A DNA stretch of 44,578 bases from an uncultured Alphaproteobacteria bacterium (GTDB taxonomy: Bacteria; Pseudomonadota; Alphaproteobacteria; CAAHEQ01; UBA3637), in contig CALXVP010000012.1 in assembly GCA_944392125.1 (NCBI GenBank), positions 1 through 44,578 of the forward strand, in the 5' to 3' direction. A program made the position numbers and the translations under genes. The notes under the pieces were generated by a model. That model did no database searches. It was not told the origin of the DNA and worked only from the letters and a program-made list of their open reading frames with translations. Numbering within the stretch: position 1 is the first letter of the stretch; each line of letters begins with the position of its first letter. Positions 1 to 11,703 of the stretch are shown one piece after another.

Positions 1-69
1 TTTATTGCTTCTTTTAATTATCGTATTACAAGCCGTTTTTTTAACAAAACGCATCACGCATATACAAAA

Positions 70-96
70 AAAGCCTCGTCACAAAAGCGAGGCTTT
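70..96 (-). terminator. Rho-independent terminator after the F1 ATP synthase operon
   Basis: A perfect 9-bp stem (70-78 with 88-96) encloses a 9-nt loop. Read on the minus strand it is followed by a run of T. It lies about 25 nt beyond the stop codon of the last gene of the minus-strand ATP synthase operon, so it most likely ends that transcript. Confidence 0.85.
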
Positions 97-120
97 AACT
101 GTTGGCTTTATCGGTATCCT

Positions 121-2077
<1,957 letters not shown>

Positions 2078-3172
2078 CTATTGCTGTTGCGCCATTGCAC
2101 CCGAAACGACCTCGGTAATATCCGTCGTAATCTTTGACTGGCGTGTTCTACTGTAAATCTTTTGCATCATCTTTAACATATCTTCCGCATTGCGCGTTGC
2201 ATTATCCATGGCCATCAATCGCGCCGCGTTATCCGCAACATCCGTTTCCAACAAAATCCTGTGCATATAAGCCGTTAAATACTGCGGTAAAATACGCTCT
2301 AAAATCGTTAAATCGCCACCTTCGTAATCATAGGCATCTACCGAACGCGTTGCCGGCTTCAATAAATCCGCATCCAATGCGCCGAGCGGGGATAACATTT
2401 CCACACCGCCGTATGCTTTTAAAAATGCCGATTGTTTAAGGGCATATTTCTTCTGCCCCAATACGTCGCGCGAAATATAATCCAAATCATTCGTATCAAT
2501 AATAAATTGCCACGGATTCGCGCCCGAAAACATTTTACTCGGTATCAACTGATCAATCGTCGGACGCTGGGACACAACAGACCGAAACTCATTATATACC
2601 ATTAAACAAACATCAAATTTATCCTGATTAAACGCTTCCACCAAATCAACGGATAACCGTTCCGCATCTAAATACGTTTCACCTTTAACGGCTATCTTAC
2701 GTTTCAGCGTTACCACACGAATTGTTTCATCGGGAGCATACAAGCGCTTTAACATTTCCGCGCCTTTTGTGCCGAAACCGAGCACCGTAATTTTCTTTTG
2801 TTCGTGCTTTAAATGTTTAATCAACTCCTGTGCTTTTTTCACAACCTGCACGTTTGATGAACCGCTTAACCCGTCATCCGATGTAATCACGACAACGATA
2901 TATCGTTCGTCTTTCCCGTTTCCTTTCAACAAAGGAGGCAACGGCAAAATTTCATTACTGCCGGACCACATTAAATTTTCCTGACGCACGGTTGCACTGC
3001 GAATAAGTCGCCGAATCATGCGATTCATTTCGTCAATATACGGTGTTGTTTTCAAAAATGCTTCATGCAATTTTCTGAGCCGTGAAACGGCAACCACTTT
3101 CATTGACGACGTAACTTGATACGTTGACTTAATGGTTTTAATGCGTTCCGATATTTTTTTTAATGAACTCAT
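2078..3172 (-). CDS. atpG: F1 ATP synthase subunit gamma with an internal insertion
   Basis: This is the central rotor-stalk subunit of F1. The N-terminal helix ([25 protein letters not shown]) and the C-terminal helix ([19 protein letters not shown]) fit the gamma family well. At 364 residues it is clearly longer than the usual 285-295. Most of the excess lies between about residues 217 and 283, just before the conserved segment that begins the long C-terminal helix. The widely conserved SDRGLCG motif reads SDDGLSG here. The start codon overlaps the alpha stop codon in an ATGA, so translation is probably coupled to the upstream gene. Confidence 0.93.
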   Translation of the reverse strand: MSSLKKISERIKTIKSTYQVTSSMKVVAVSRLRKLHEAFLKTTPYIDEMNRMIRRLIRSATVRQENLMWSGSNEILPLPPLLKGNGKDERYIVVVITSDDGLSGSSNVQVVKKAQELIKHLKHEQKKITVLGFGTKGAEMLKRLYAPDETIRVVTLKRKIAVKGETYLDAERLSVDLVEAFNQDKFDVCLMVYNEFRSVVSQRPTIDQLIPSKMFSGANPWQFIIDTNDLDYISRDVLGQKKYALKQSAFLKAYGGVEMLSPLGALDADLLKPATRSVDAYDYEGGDLTILERILPQYLTAYMHRILLETDVADNAARLMAMDNATRNAEDMLKMMQKIYSRTRQSKITTDITEVVSGAMAQQQ

Positions 3173-4986
3173 TTACTGGCACTTTCAGACATTTCTTCAA
3201 CTAAAATCCGTAACACTTCATTCAGTTTTTCTTTGGTTTCATCTTTTAATTCACGCGTTTTTGTAATGGACTCTAAAATTTCAGGATACTCTTCCGCCAC
3301 TTTCTTTTGCAATTTTTGCTCAAACAGTGAAATTTTATCTAATGCAACTTCATCTAGCTCACCGCTCACACCCGCATAAATGGAAACAACTTCCTGTGCC
3401 ATGGAATACGGTTGATATTGCTTTTGCTTCATAATTTCCGTCAACCGTGCCCCACGATTTAATAAGGATTGTGTTGCGGGATCCAAATCGGATGCAAATT
3501 GCGAGAACGACATCACTTCCCGATACTGCGCCAAATCCAATTTTAACGAGCCGGCTACTTTCTTCATCGCTTTGCTTTGCGCTGCCGAACCCACACGGCT
3601 CACCGATAAACCAACGTTAATGGCCGGACGAACACCTTGGTGGAATAAACTTGTTTCCAAGAAAATCTGACCATCGGTAATAGAAATAACATTCGTCGGA
3701 ATATAAGCCGAAACATCGCCTTCTTGCGTTTCAATAACCGGCAGAGCCGTTAAGGAACCGCCACCGTTTTCTTCACTCAACTGCGCGGCGCGTTCCAATA
3801 ATTTTGAATGCAAGTAGAACACATCGCCCGGATAGGCTTCACGTCCGGCCGGACGCTTCAATAACAGCGACATTTCACGATACGCCACGGCGTGTTTGGA
3901 TAAATCATCATAAAACACAATGGCGTTCATACCGTTATCGCGGAAGTATTCCCCGATTGTGCAACCGGCATACGGAGCCAAATACTGCATGGCAGCGCTA
4001 TCGGCTGCCGTTGCCGACACGATAACCGTATAATCCATAGCGCCCCGTTCTTCCAACACGCGCATAATATCGCGAACGGTGGATTGCTTCTGTCCAACGG
4101 CAACATAAATACAAAAGAGTTTATCTTTATCATCCAAACGGGCATTTATTTCTTTTTGACTTAAAATCGTATCCAGAATAATCGCCGTTTTACCCGTTTG
4201 ACGGTCACCGATAATCAATTCGCGCTGTCCGCGACCAATCGGCACCAACGCATCAATTCCTTTAATACCCGTTTGAATCGGCACATTCACGGGCGAACGA
4301 GCAATAATCCCCGGTGCCGGCGCATTAACGGGATGTTGCGGTAAACCCTCAAAACCTTTTTTCCCATCCAACGGTTCGCCCAAAGGATTCACAACACGCC
4401 CCAACAATTCTTTCCCGACGGGAACCGTATTCATCATACCTGTGCGCGATACGGATTCATGTTCGCGAATCCGCGTGGCACCGTTAAAAATAACCACGTC
4501 AACTCCGTCCGGATTTAAGTTTAACGCCATACCTTGTGCGCCCGATTCAAAAATAACCCGTTCACCCGACGCTATGGATTTAAGCCCCTCTACTTTGGCA
4601 ACCCCATCCGAAACGGACAACACCGTTCCCACTTCCGAAACAGGCGTTTTTTCCTTAAATGCTTTTACTTCCTCTTGAAAAATGCCCGCAATCTGCGACA
4701 TATCAACTGCCGACGATACTTTTCTTGCAATTTCTTTTTCAAAATTTTGTAACTGCCCTTTCACGGAAGCATCAATCAACATGGAATCAACTTTCATTGA
4801 TAACCCGCCGAGCAGAGCCGGATTGACTTTGATTTGCAAAATAAATTTATCCGTTCCCAACACTTTTTCCAACCGTTTACGCAATGTATCCGATTGTTTT
4901 TCCGTTAACGCCACGGCCGATTCCACTTCAACATGGCGCGGTTCATTGATTGTAAATAAATTTTCCGTTTGATTTTCAGCTGTCAT
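3169..4986 (-). CDS. atpA: Fusion of the delta C-terminal domain to F1 ATP synthase subunit alpha
   Basis: The 605-residue product has two parts. Residues 96-605 (510 residues) form a complete alpha subunit, including the N-terminal segment, the barrel ([16 protein letters not shown]) and the P-loop GDRQTGKT. Residues about 18-88 match the C-terminal domain of subunit delta (OSCP): [11 protein letters not shown], then KVNPALLGG, then [11 protein letters not shown]. The N-terminal helical domain of delta is absent. Met96 has no Shine-Dalgarno sequence before it, whereas the upstream ATG at 4986 has AAGGA at suitable distance, so the fusion appears to be translated as one chain. In alphaproteobacteria atpH normally precedes atpA, so this looks like a truncated atpH joined in frame to atpA. 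The delta assignment is by eye from family motifs. Confidence 0.9.
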   Translation of the reverse strand: MTAENQTENLFTINEPRHVEVESAVALTEKQSDTLRKRLEKVLGTDKFILQIKVNPALLGGLSMKVDSMLIDASVKGQLQNFEKEIARKVSSAVDMSQIAGIFQEEVKAFKEKTPVSEVGTVLSVSDGVAKVEGLKSIASGERVIFESGAQGMALNLNPDGVDVVIFNGATRIREHESVSRTGMMNTVPVGKELLGRVVNPLGEPLDGKKGFEGLPQHPVNAPAPGIIARSPVNVPIQTGIKGIDALVPIGRGQRELIIGDRQTGKTAIILDTILSQKEINARLDDKDKLFCIYVAVGQKQSTVRDIMRVLEERGAMDYTVIVSATAADSAAMQYLAPYAGCTIGEYFRDNGMNAIVFYDDLSKHAVAYREMSLLLKRPAGREAYPGDVFYLHSKLLERAAQLSEENGGGSLTALPVIETQEGDVSAYIPTNVISITDGQIFLETSLFHQGVRPAINVGLSVSRVGSAAQSKAMKKVAGSLKLDLAQYREVMSFSQFASDLDPATQSLLNRGARLTEIMKQKQYQPYSMAQEVVSIYAGVSGELDEVALDKISLFEQKLQKKVAEEYPEILESITKTRELKDETKEKLNEVLRILVEEMSESASK

Positions 4987-5022
4987 CTTATTTCAGTCCT
5001 TCAATAAAAAAAATATGTCCGT

Positions 5023-5051
5023 TGTTTATCACATTGTTCTCTCTTTTGCAA
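5023..5051 (-). promoter_or_regulatory. Promoter of the F1 ATP synthase operon
   Basis: On the minus strand TTGCAA (5046-5051) and TAAACA (5023-5028) are separated by 17 bp, and a TG dinucleotide lies just before the -10 region. Transcription would start about 30 nt upstream of the atpA fusion start codon. The same spacing is seen at most other promoters in this window. Confidence 0.55.
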
Positions 5052-5180
5052 GGGGTTTTCACACTTTATTGATTCTTTTTTCAAAAAATATCCGCCTCAT
5101 GTGCAAGAAATCGTTATTGTCGCTTTCACGACACGTCAAACCGAACATATCTTCGACTCCTAAAAATTCACCGCCGTCAA

Positions 5181-5214
5181 AAAGTTTGCCCGCGTGTTTC
5201 ATCGGGCAAACTTT
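5181..5214 (-). terminator. Terminator after pepN
   Basis: A perfect 12-bp stem (5181-5192 with 5203-5214) has a 10-nt loop. On the minus strand it is followed by a short T run. It lies about 30 nt beyond the pepN stop codon and separates pepN from the ATP synthase operon. This makes it unlikely that a missing part of atpH is encoded further upstream in the same transcript. Confidence 0.75.
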
Positions 5215-5242
5215 CTTTATCGGTTACACCTTGCACTCTGCA

Positions 5243-7768
5243 TTATGCAACGTTGTTCAGCAAACGTTCCACCGTTTCACGCGATGTGCCCGATAAATCC
5301 GGATTTTCTTTGACACGCGTCAACACTTCTCTTGCCAACGCTTTTGTTGCCTCATCAAACTTCCGATACTTGGCAAACACGGTAAACAATCTGGCTGCCA
5401 AATGTGGATTGATTTTATCAATCGGCATGACCTGCTCTGCAAAAAATTCATACCCCTCTTTTGTGTGGAATGAACCCAAATTGCCGCCGAATGCACCGAT
5501 AACGGCTCTGACTTTATTCGGATTTTTAATATCAAATTTCGGATGTTTGACCAATTCTTTCACAATCGGCAACGCATTCTTTGACCCGTTGCGCGCTTGC
5601 ACGGCAAACCATTTATTCAAAACCAAATCATCATCTTGATACCGTTCATAGAATGAATCCAACGCCTTTTGGGCTTGTGGCAAATCATTATTGACCAAGA
5701 TATTCAATGCGGATAATCTATCCGTTAAGTTATTGGAACTTTCAAATTGTTCGTAGACTAAATCTTTATTCTTTGTCAACGCCAAATACCCGAGCGCCAC
5801 ATTTTTAATCGCCCGTTTGGCAAAAGATTCGTTATCCGGCATATACGGCCCCGTAATTTGATTTTGCTTATAAATACGCAATAATTCTTTTTCGTATTTT
5901 GTTGCAAATGCCTCACGCATCATTTTTCTGACACGCTTAATTTCAGGCATAGATACCGTATCTAATTTTTCAAATAATTCTTCTTCGCTCGGCAAGACAA
6001 TGGCGCGCGCAATAAACGCCTTATCCAAACCGCGTTGCGTGAGATAACCGCCCAATGCCCGAATAACATTCATATCCGGCTTTTGTGCTTTTTTCATCAC
6101 CATTTTTGCCATTGATTCAAGCGCATATTGATGGCCGACATCGTATCTGTTAAACAAATCCGAATCATACTTCATTAAATGTAAACGCTCGTCTTTCGTG
6201 TATTTAATATCCACGTCAATCGGGGAAGTGAAGAACCGATTGATGGATAAAACCGGCTTATAAGGCATATTTTTAAACGTAAACGTTTGCTCTTTCTTGC
6301 TTAAAATAAACGTTCCCGTTTTAATATCTCTGCCGTCTTTACCTACAAGCCCGTAATGCAACGGAATCACAAACGGCTTTTTGCACGTTTTATGCGTTTG
6401 CTTTAAGGTGACGGTATAAACACCGTCGGCATAATTCGTTTTAACTTTCACCGTCGGACGCCCGGCCACCGAATACCATTGCTTAAATTGCGTTAAATCT
6501 TGGCCGGAGCCATCTTCAATCGCGCGCACGAAATCATCAATCGTTACGGCTTGTCCGTCATGACGCTTGAAGTAAATATCGCACCCGCGCATAAAGGCAT
6601 CCTTGCCCACAATCGCGCGTTGCATCCGAATAACTTCCGCACCTTTTTCATAAATGGTTGTGGTATAGAAATTATCAATTTCATGATACGAATCAGGGCG
6701 AACGGGGTGCGCCAACGGGCCGTCATCTTCCGGGAATTGATATGTGCGTAATTGAACAACGTCATCAATCCGACTGACGGCGCGCGAAAACGTATCATAT
6801 CCGTATTCCGAATCCCGAAAAACCGTAAACCCTTCTTTTAAGGATAATTCAAACCAACTGCGCAATGTGACTCTGTCACCGCTGTAATTATGGAAATATT
6901 CATGCGCAATCACATGTTCAATATACTCGTATGTCGCATCCGTTGCCGTATCGGGAGAGGCAAGCAACGCCGCATCATTAAAGATATTTAATGATTTATT
7001 TTCCATTGCTCCCGCGTTAAAATGCGAAACGGCCACAATACTAAATCTATTCAAATCATATTCCAATCCGAATACTTTTTCATCCCATGCCATCGCGCGT
7101 TTCAAGGCCTCCATGGCAAACGTCAAGCGTTCGCCCTTCCCTTTTTCGCAATATAAATGCAAATCCACTTTTTTGCCCGAACCGGTTGTATACGTATCTT
7201 CAATGCTCGCCAAATCGCCGGCCACCAAGGCAAATAAATAACACGGCTTGTTATACGGGTCTTCATAAACAACCGTATCGCCCGTATCCTTAATTTTATT
7301 TCCGTTTGAAAGCAAAACGGGATACTTACCGCGCTCGGCGTGAATCGTTACGATAAATTTGCTCGGCACATCGGAATGATCGGGATAATACGTAATATTG
7401 CGGAATCCTTCCGGTTCGCATTGCGTGCAAAAAATCCCGTCCGACACATATAATCCCATCAACCGCGTATTTTCCGCCGGGTTAATAACAACCGTTGTTT
7501 CCAACACAAAATTCGGCTTTTCGGGATTCAACGTCAACGTTTCATCCGTTAAAGCGTATTCAAATTCCGTCAACGGGCGTCCGTTAACCGCTATGGACTT
7601 TAACTCCATATATTGCCCGTTTAAAACGAGCGGTTTAGATGTATCGCAATTTTCAAAATGCAATTTGGCGGATACAATCGTTTTCGTCGGGTCCAAGGTA
7701 AATTCCAACTCCGTCAACGGCAGTTGATAGTGCGGAGCCACATAATCTTTACGATATTTTAATGTCAT
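5243..7768 (-). CDS. pepN: Aminopeptidase N (M1 family)
   Basis: This is a zinc metallo-aminopeptidase that removes N-terminal residues from peptides in the cytoplasm. The 841-residue product carries the exopeptidase motif GAMEN (253-257) and the zinc site HEYFH (289-293), with the third ligand Glu in KEGFTVFRD. The N-terminal beta-saddle and the C-terminal alpha-helical superhelix have the length expected of the E. coli PepN-like group. There is no signal peptide. The gene is single, with its own terminator downstream. The start has AGAGGAAAG before it. Confidence 0.96.
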   Translation of the reverse strand: MTLKYRKDYVAPHYQLPLTELEFTLDPTKTIVSAKLHFENCDTSKPLVLNGQYMELKSIAVNGRPLTEFEYALTDETLTLNPEKPNFVLETTVVINPAENTRLMGLYVSDGIFCTQCEPEGFRNITYYPDHSDVPSKFIVTIHAERGKYPVLLSNGNKIKDTGDTVVYEDPYNKPCYLFALVAGDLASIEDTYTTGSGKKVDLHLYCEKGKGERLTFAMEALKRAMAWDEKVFGLEYDLNRFSIVAVSHFNAGAMENKSLNIFNDAALLASPDTATDATYEYIEHVIAHEYFHNYSGDRVTLRSWFELSLKEGFTVFRDSEYGYDTFSRAVSRIDDVVQLRTYQFPEDDGPLAHPVRPDSYHEIDNFYTTTIYEKGAEVIRMQRAIVGKDAFMRGCDIYFKRHDGQAVTIDDFVRAIEDGSGQDLTQFKQWYSVAGRPTVKVKTNYADGVYTVTLKQTHKTCKKPFVIPLHYGLVGKDGRDIKTGTFILSKKEQTFTFKNMPYKPVLSINRFFTSPIDVDIKYTKDERLHLMKYDSDLFNRYDVGHQYALESMAKMVMKKAQKPDMNVIRALGGYLTQRGLDKAFIARAIVLPSEEELFEKLDTVSMPEIKRVRKMMREAFATKYEKELLRIYKQNQITGPYMPDNESFAKRAIKNVALGYLALTKNKDLVYEQFESSNNLTDRLSALNILVNNDLPQAQKALDSFYERYQDDDLVLNKWFAVQARNGSKNALPIVKELVKHPKFDIKNPNKVRAVIGAFGGNLGSFHTKEGYEFFAEQVMPIDKINPHLAARLFTVFAKYRKFDEATKALAREVLTRVKENPDLSGTSRETVERLLNNVA

Positions 7769-7898
7769 TTTCTTTCCTCTTTCATTTAATCATATTTTTT
7801 TATTTTTCATATTTTGCTTTTTAATATGTGCGCATAAGCAAACAAGAGCAAGGCAGTAAACGATATTATCATTCATCGTTTGCGTGCATGCAGTCTGA

Positions 7899-8564
7899 TT
7901 ATTTCTGCGCTTTTTTCAACTCGGTAAGTTTATTCATCCAATATACGGCCTTTTCTTTATTCTCGGGGAATCCGTTGAATCCGCCGGAATAAAGCGCAAT
8001 CAAACTCGTTATGGCATATATATGATTCTGCTCGGCCGCTTGTTCGTATAAAATAACCACTTTTGCCATATTCGGTTTGCCCAAATACCCGCGTTCTGCC
8101 CAAACGCCTAAGCCATATAAGGCATCGGCATATCCTTGTTGCGCCGATGCATTCATCCATTTGATGGCTTTTTCCCGATTTTCAGGGATTTTATCGCCCA
8201 CATCATATAACAATGCCAATTCATATTGAGCCTGTGGCAAGCCTTTCAATGCCGCCTGTTCCAAAAACATTTCGGCACGGCGACCGTTAACTTCAAATCC
8301 GTCACCGCCCGTTTTATATAACCGCCCCAGATAGTAAGAAGCAATTTTGGAAACATTGGCATCATCGCTGTTGGTTGCCATTAAATAATAGCGCTCCGCT
8401 TTGCGCAAAGAACCGTCACGTTCCGCCGTTTGCGCCATTTCAAACTGTTCGGCCGGAGAGAGCATAAAATCTTTAAACGAGAAATAAATAATGCCGAATA
8501 AAGAAATAATAATCAAGATAAATAAAGAATGCGTCAGATACGGTATTTTTTTTAACTTTTTCAT
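7899..8564 (-). CDS. Membrane-anchored Sel1-repeat protein
   Basis: The product, about 221 residues, begins with a short basic stretch and one hydrophobic segment (about residues 10-30), so it is probably anchored in the inner membrane with the rest in the periplasm. It then carries several Sel1-like repeats of about 36 residues, recognisable by A..YLGRLY, AQYELALLYD and ADALYGLGVWAERG. Such repeats form alpha-solenoids that bind other proteins; the partner cannot be named. I chose the ATG at 8564 because AAAGGA lies about 10 nt before it and the hydrophobic segment follows directly. A longer reading back to 8717 would overlap the divergent murL start. Confidence 0.75.
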   Translation of the reverse strand: MKKLKKIPYLTHSLFILIIISLFGIIYFSFKDFMLSPAEQFEMAQTAERDGSLRKAERYYLMATNSDDANVSKIASYYLGRLYKTGGDGFEVNGRRAEMFLEQAALKGLPQAQYELALLYDVGDKIPENREKAIKWMNASAQQGYADALYGLGVWAERGYLGKPNMAKVVILYEQAAEQNHIYAITSLIALYSGGFNGFPENKEKAVYWMNKLTELKKAQK

Positions 8565-8650
8565 TTCAAATAATCCTTTACATCTTTTTTGATTTAGGTA
8601 TATACTAACCGAAAATAAATATAAAATGTATTGTAAAAGGAAAATTTGTT

Positions 8651-9994
8651 TTGTGCAAGGCTTTTTATTATAAAAAATACGATTTTGATACGGATACAAA
8701 TACCTTAACACTTTCATACGCCGTTCAAGGGGGAAAAACTTGCCTGCATACCTTTCATGAGCAAATTATTTTCCCGCCCATACCGATACCGCTTTCGCAC
8801 GAACGAGCAGAAGCATTAAAAACCGTTTTTTTCTTAACGCATATTGCTTTCGGCATTAGTTATTATAAAGCATTTTGCCCCGAAGAAATTAAAATTGAAA
8901 GCGGTGAACTCACAGCCGAACAAGCCTTCTTTTTTAATCGTTTTTTTGTAGCGGGATTAGGCGAATTTGCCGTGCGCAATCATTTGAATTTACAAGGAAA
9001 AATTTCTTTCCCTTATAAAAAAGATTTGCAAACCGTTTCATTTCCGATAAACTTTCAAAAGCGTTTTCTCGTGCCGATAGGCGGAGGCAAGGATTCTTGC
9101 GTATCGCTTGATATTTTAAAAAAAATCGGCGTTGAATATTGCGGTATTTCCGTTGGGAATCCGCGCCCCATTCAGGAATGCGCCGAGAAAAGCCAACAGC
9201 CTCATCTTGTTTTAAAAAGAGTGATTGATCCGCATTTGATTGAATTAAATCAAACGGGAACCGTTTTGAACGGACATGTGCCGATTACGGGCATGCTTGC
9301 CTTTTTACTCTGGGCATACGGGTTGATGTATAACTATCAATATGTGGCATTATCTTGCGAGCGCTCGGCCAACAGCGGGAATCTGATGCAAGGGGAATTA
9401 TCCATCAATCATCAATACAGCAAGTCTTTTGAATTTGAAACCGATTTTTATAAATTAACCCAAACCGTTACACCGAATTTTCGGTATTTTTCCTTATTGC
9501 GTCCGCTCAGCGAATTGCATATTGCTCGTTTATTTGCCCAAAATTGTCGGGACTATTTTCCCGTCTTTACCAGTTGCAACAAAGCGTTTAAATTAGATGA
9601 ATCCAAGCGGTTGGATAGGTGGTGCGGTGCTTGCGATAAATGTCGCTTTGTCTTTTTAATTTTGGCGCCGTTTATGGACCGCGAAACGCTTATCAATCTG
9701 ATTGGAAGTAATCCGTTAAACGATTCAACCCAACTGCTCGGATACGAGGAACTTTTAGGATTTAAAAATCATAAACCGTTTGAATGTGTCGGCGAAATTG
9801 CCGAATCACGCGTTGCGCTTGCGTTATTGGCAAACAAGCCGGAATGGCAAGAAGATATTGTGATTCGCAGGTTAGCACCGAGATTGCAACATTTTGAGGT
9901 AAAAGAAACTTATCAAAAACTGTTAACACCGTCTGAAACACATCTTATTCCACAGGAGATTTTATCTGATGTTATGGCACAATTTAAATGCTAA
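8651..9994 (+). CDS. murL: UDP-MurNAc-L-Ala-L-Glu epimerase MurL
   Basis: MurL inverts L-Glu to D-Glu after it has been attached to UDP-MurNAc-L-Ala, replacing glutamate racemase in peptidoglycan synthesis. The 447-residue product matches the family: PIGGGKDSCVSL (a PP-loop-like ATP site, about 139-150), SCERSANSGN, INHQYSKS, YFSLLRPLSEL and the cysteine-rich WCGACDKC. The next gene is a MurD-like ligase overlapping it by 26 bp, exactly the pairing described for MurL and MurD2 in Xanthomonas. The start appears to be TTG at 8651, with AAAAGG about 10 nt upstream; I see no in-frame ATG or GTG nearby. It is divergent from the Sel1 gene. Confidence 0.88.
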   Translation: MCKAFYYKKYDFDTDTNTLTLSYAVQGGKTCLHTFHEQIIFPPIPIPLSHERAEALKTVFFLTHIAFGISYYKAFCPEEIKIESGELTAEQAFFFNRFFVAGLGEFAVRNHLNLQGKISFPYKKDLQTVSFPINFQKRFLVPIGGGKDSCVSLDILKKIGVEYCGISVGNPRPIQECAEKSQQPHLVLKRVIDPHLIELNQTGTVLNGHVPITGMLAFLLWAYGLMYNYQYVALSCERSANSGNLMQGELSINHQYSKSFEFETDFYKLTQTVTPNFRYFSLLRPLSELHIARLFAQNCRDYFPVFTSCNKAFKLDESKRLDRWCGACDKCRFVFLILAPFMDRETLINLIGSNPLNDSTQLLGYEELLGFKNHKPFECVGEIAESRVALALLANKPEWQEDIVIRRLAPRLQHFEVKETYQKLLTPSETHLIPQEILSDVMAQFKC

Positions 9995-11282
9995 AAAAAT
10001 AGGGATATGGGGCATATCCGGAAAAGAAGGTCAGAGCGCCCTGCATGCGGTGCAATCATTTGTGAAAAACCCCAATATCATTGCGATTGATGAAGAAAAC
10101 ATCACACGTTTAAATGAATGTGAATTTGTGATTAAATCGCCGGGAGTGAGTTTATATCGTCCTGAAATTTTGCAAGCAAAGAAGCATGGTGTTCAATTTC
10201 TTTCCGGTTCGTCATTATTTATGGCAAATAAACCGCAACAAACAAAAGTAATCGGCATTACGGGAACAAAGGGGAAAAGCACAACCGGTTCGCTATTATA
10301 TCATACACTGAAAACGGCCGGACTGAATGTGGCGTTCGGCGGAAACATCGGTAACCCGTTATTAGATATTTTACAAGATGAGCCACATGATTTTGTTGTT
10401 GCCGAACTATCCAGTTATCAATGCGCTGATTTTACCGGCGCTTGCGATATGTGTATTTTAACGAATCTCTTCCCCGAACATTTGCAATGGCATCAATCCC
10501 ACCAACAATACTATCTGGATAAATGCCATCTGATTGCGCAAGCAAAACTCGCTTTCGTCAACGGAGCGAATCAAACCGTTTTATCTTATCTGCCCCGGTT
10601 GACGAACGCCCGTTTTTTTAACACGGTCGACACATTTCATTTACGCGACGGCGCTTTTTTCAATGCCTCTCAACGGTTATTCCCGCAAGAAACATTACAT
10701 CTGGTCGGCACGCATAATGCCGAAAACGCATGCGCCGTTTTAAGCATAACAACTCAACTGAATATGGATTTGGCAACCGTTCAACAAGCGTTTCAAACAT
10801 TCCAACCCTTACCGCATCGTCTGCAAAATGTCGGTGTATTTAACGGCATCACATTTGTTGATGACAGCATTTCCACAACTCCCGAAACGGCGATTGCCGC
10901 CTTTAAAGCGTATGATAAGGGACAATTTATCACACTGTTACTCGGCGGATTTGATCGTGGACAAGACTATCATGCGCTCATTGAATTTTTAAAGCCGTAT
11001 CAACCCCGCATTTGCTTAATTACCATGCCCGATACGGGTCAACGTATCTTTGAATTGGCGCAACAGTCCGGACTATCCGTTCGGGCGGTTTCAACAATGC
11101 AGGAAGCCGTCTTAACCGCTTATCGGCAGACACCGAAAAACGGCACGGTACTTCTTTCTCCTGCCGCACCGAGTTATAATCTTTACAAGAATTTTGAAGA
11201 ACGCGGATTAGACTTTCAAAAAAAAGCAATGGATTGCTTTCAAAATATCGTTCAGATAAATTATCGGGATAATTCAAGATAA
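9969..11282 (+). CDS. murD2: UDP-MurNAc-L-Ala--L-Glu ligase (MurD2)
   Basis: This is a Mur ligase that adds glutamate to UDP-MurNAc-L-alanine. The 437-residue product has the three Mur ligase domains: an N-terminal Rossmann-like part (GIWGISGKEG), the central ATP-binding part with GTKGKST (about 98-104) and the C-terminal part with the DDSISTTPETAIAA and LLGGFDRGQDY motifs typical of MurD. Overlap with murL points to the MurD2 type, which uses L-Glu instead of D-Glu. The ATG at 9969 has AGGAGA 9 nt before it, inside the end of murL, so translation is likely coupled. Specificity for L-Glu is inferred from the neighbour, not visible in the sequence. Confidence 0.85.
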   Translation: MLWHNLNAKKIGIWGISGKEGQSALHAVQSFVKNPNIIAIDEENITRLNECEFVIKSPGVSLYRPEILQAKKHGVQFLSGSSLFMANKPQQTKVIGITGTKGKSTTGSLLYHTLKTAGLNVAFGGNIGNPLLDILQDEPHDFVVAELSSYQCADFTGACDMCILTNLFPEHLQWHQSHQQYYLDKCHLIAQAKLAFVNGANQTVLSYLPRLTNARFFNTVDTFHLRDGAFFNASQRLFPQETLHLVGTHNAENACAVLSITTQLNMDLATVQQAFQTFQPLPHRLQNVGVFNGITFVDDSISTTPETAIAAFKAYDKGQFITLLLGGFDRGQDYHALIEFLKPYQPRICLITMPDTGQRIFELAQQSGLSVRAVSTMQEAVLTAYRQTPKNGTVLLSPAAPSYNLYKNFEERGLDFQKKAMDCFQNIVQINYRDNSR

Positions 11283-11313
11283 ATTTATTCGAACATTCTT
11301 TTATTGACAATAA

Positions 11314-11348
11314 AAAAACGGCCGGACATATCATCAAGCCGTTTTTTA
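11314..11348. terminator. Bidirectional terminator between murD2 and the ferritin-like gene
   Basis: A 10-bp perfect stem (11314-11323 with 11339-11348) begins with A residues and ends with T residues, so it reads as a terminator on both strands. It lies between the convergent ends of murD2 and the ferritin-like gene. Confidence 0.8.
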
Positions 11349-11363
11349 ACATTCATGGGAAAT

Positions 11364-11660
11364 TTATCGTTCAATATTTTCCAGTGTTTCCCGAACACCT
11401 TCTTGATAAATTTTTTCATCTTCCGGGCATAAAATTTCAAGCAATTTATAAAGTCCGCCCGCATGTTTTTTTTCATCTTCTATAATCTCATCCAACACGT
11501 TATGAACGGATTTATTTGTAGTGCTTTCCATAATTTGCTGATAGATTTGAATGGCCTCAAATTCCGAGGCAATCGCAAATTTGATAGCTCTTAAAATCTC
11601 TACTTCCGATAACGTATGCTTGGGTGAATATACGCTTTTAATTTGTGCAAATTCAGGCAT
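11364..11660 (-). CDS. Small ferritin-like diiron protein
   Basis: The 98-residue product is almost entirely helical with two helices bearing carboxylate/histidine motifs: SEFEAIQIYQQ (about 32-42) and IIEDEKKHAGGL (about 59-70). The Glu and the E..H pattern are those of ferritin-like diiron sites. The small size, giving one helical hairpin per chain, resembles encapsulated-ferritin-type and half-rubrerythrin-type proteins, which build the diiron site across a dimer. An iron-storage or oxidase role is plausible, but no encapsulin gene is in view. AGGAG precedes the start. Confidence 0.7.
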   Translation of the reverse strand: MPEFAQIKSVYSPKHTLSEVEILRAIKFAIASEFEAIQIYQQIMESTTNKSVHNVLDEIIEDEKKHAGGLYKLLEILCPEDEKIYQEGVRETLENIER

Positions 11661-11703
11661 TTTTTTCTCCTTTAAAAAATATTGTGATTTATCTGCATTT
11701 TGG

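Noticed and set aside
5015..5296. Open frame of 93 codons on the plus strand between the ATP synthase operon and pepN
   Set aside because: It spans the minus-strand promoter and terminator, has no ribosome binding site and does not resemble the missing N-terminal domain of delta.
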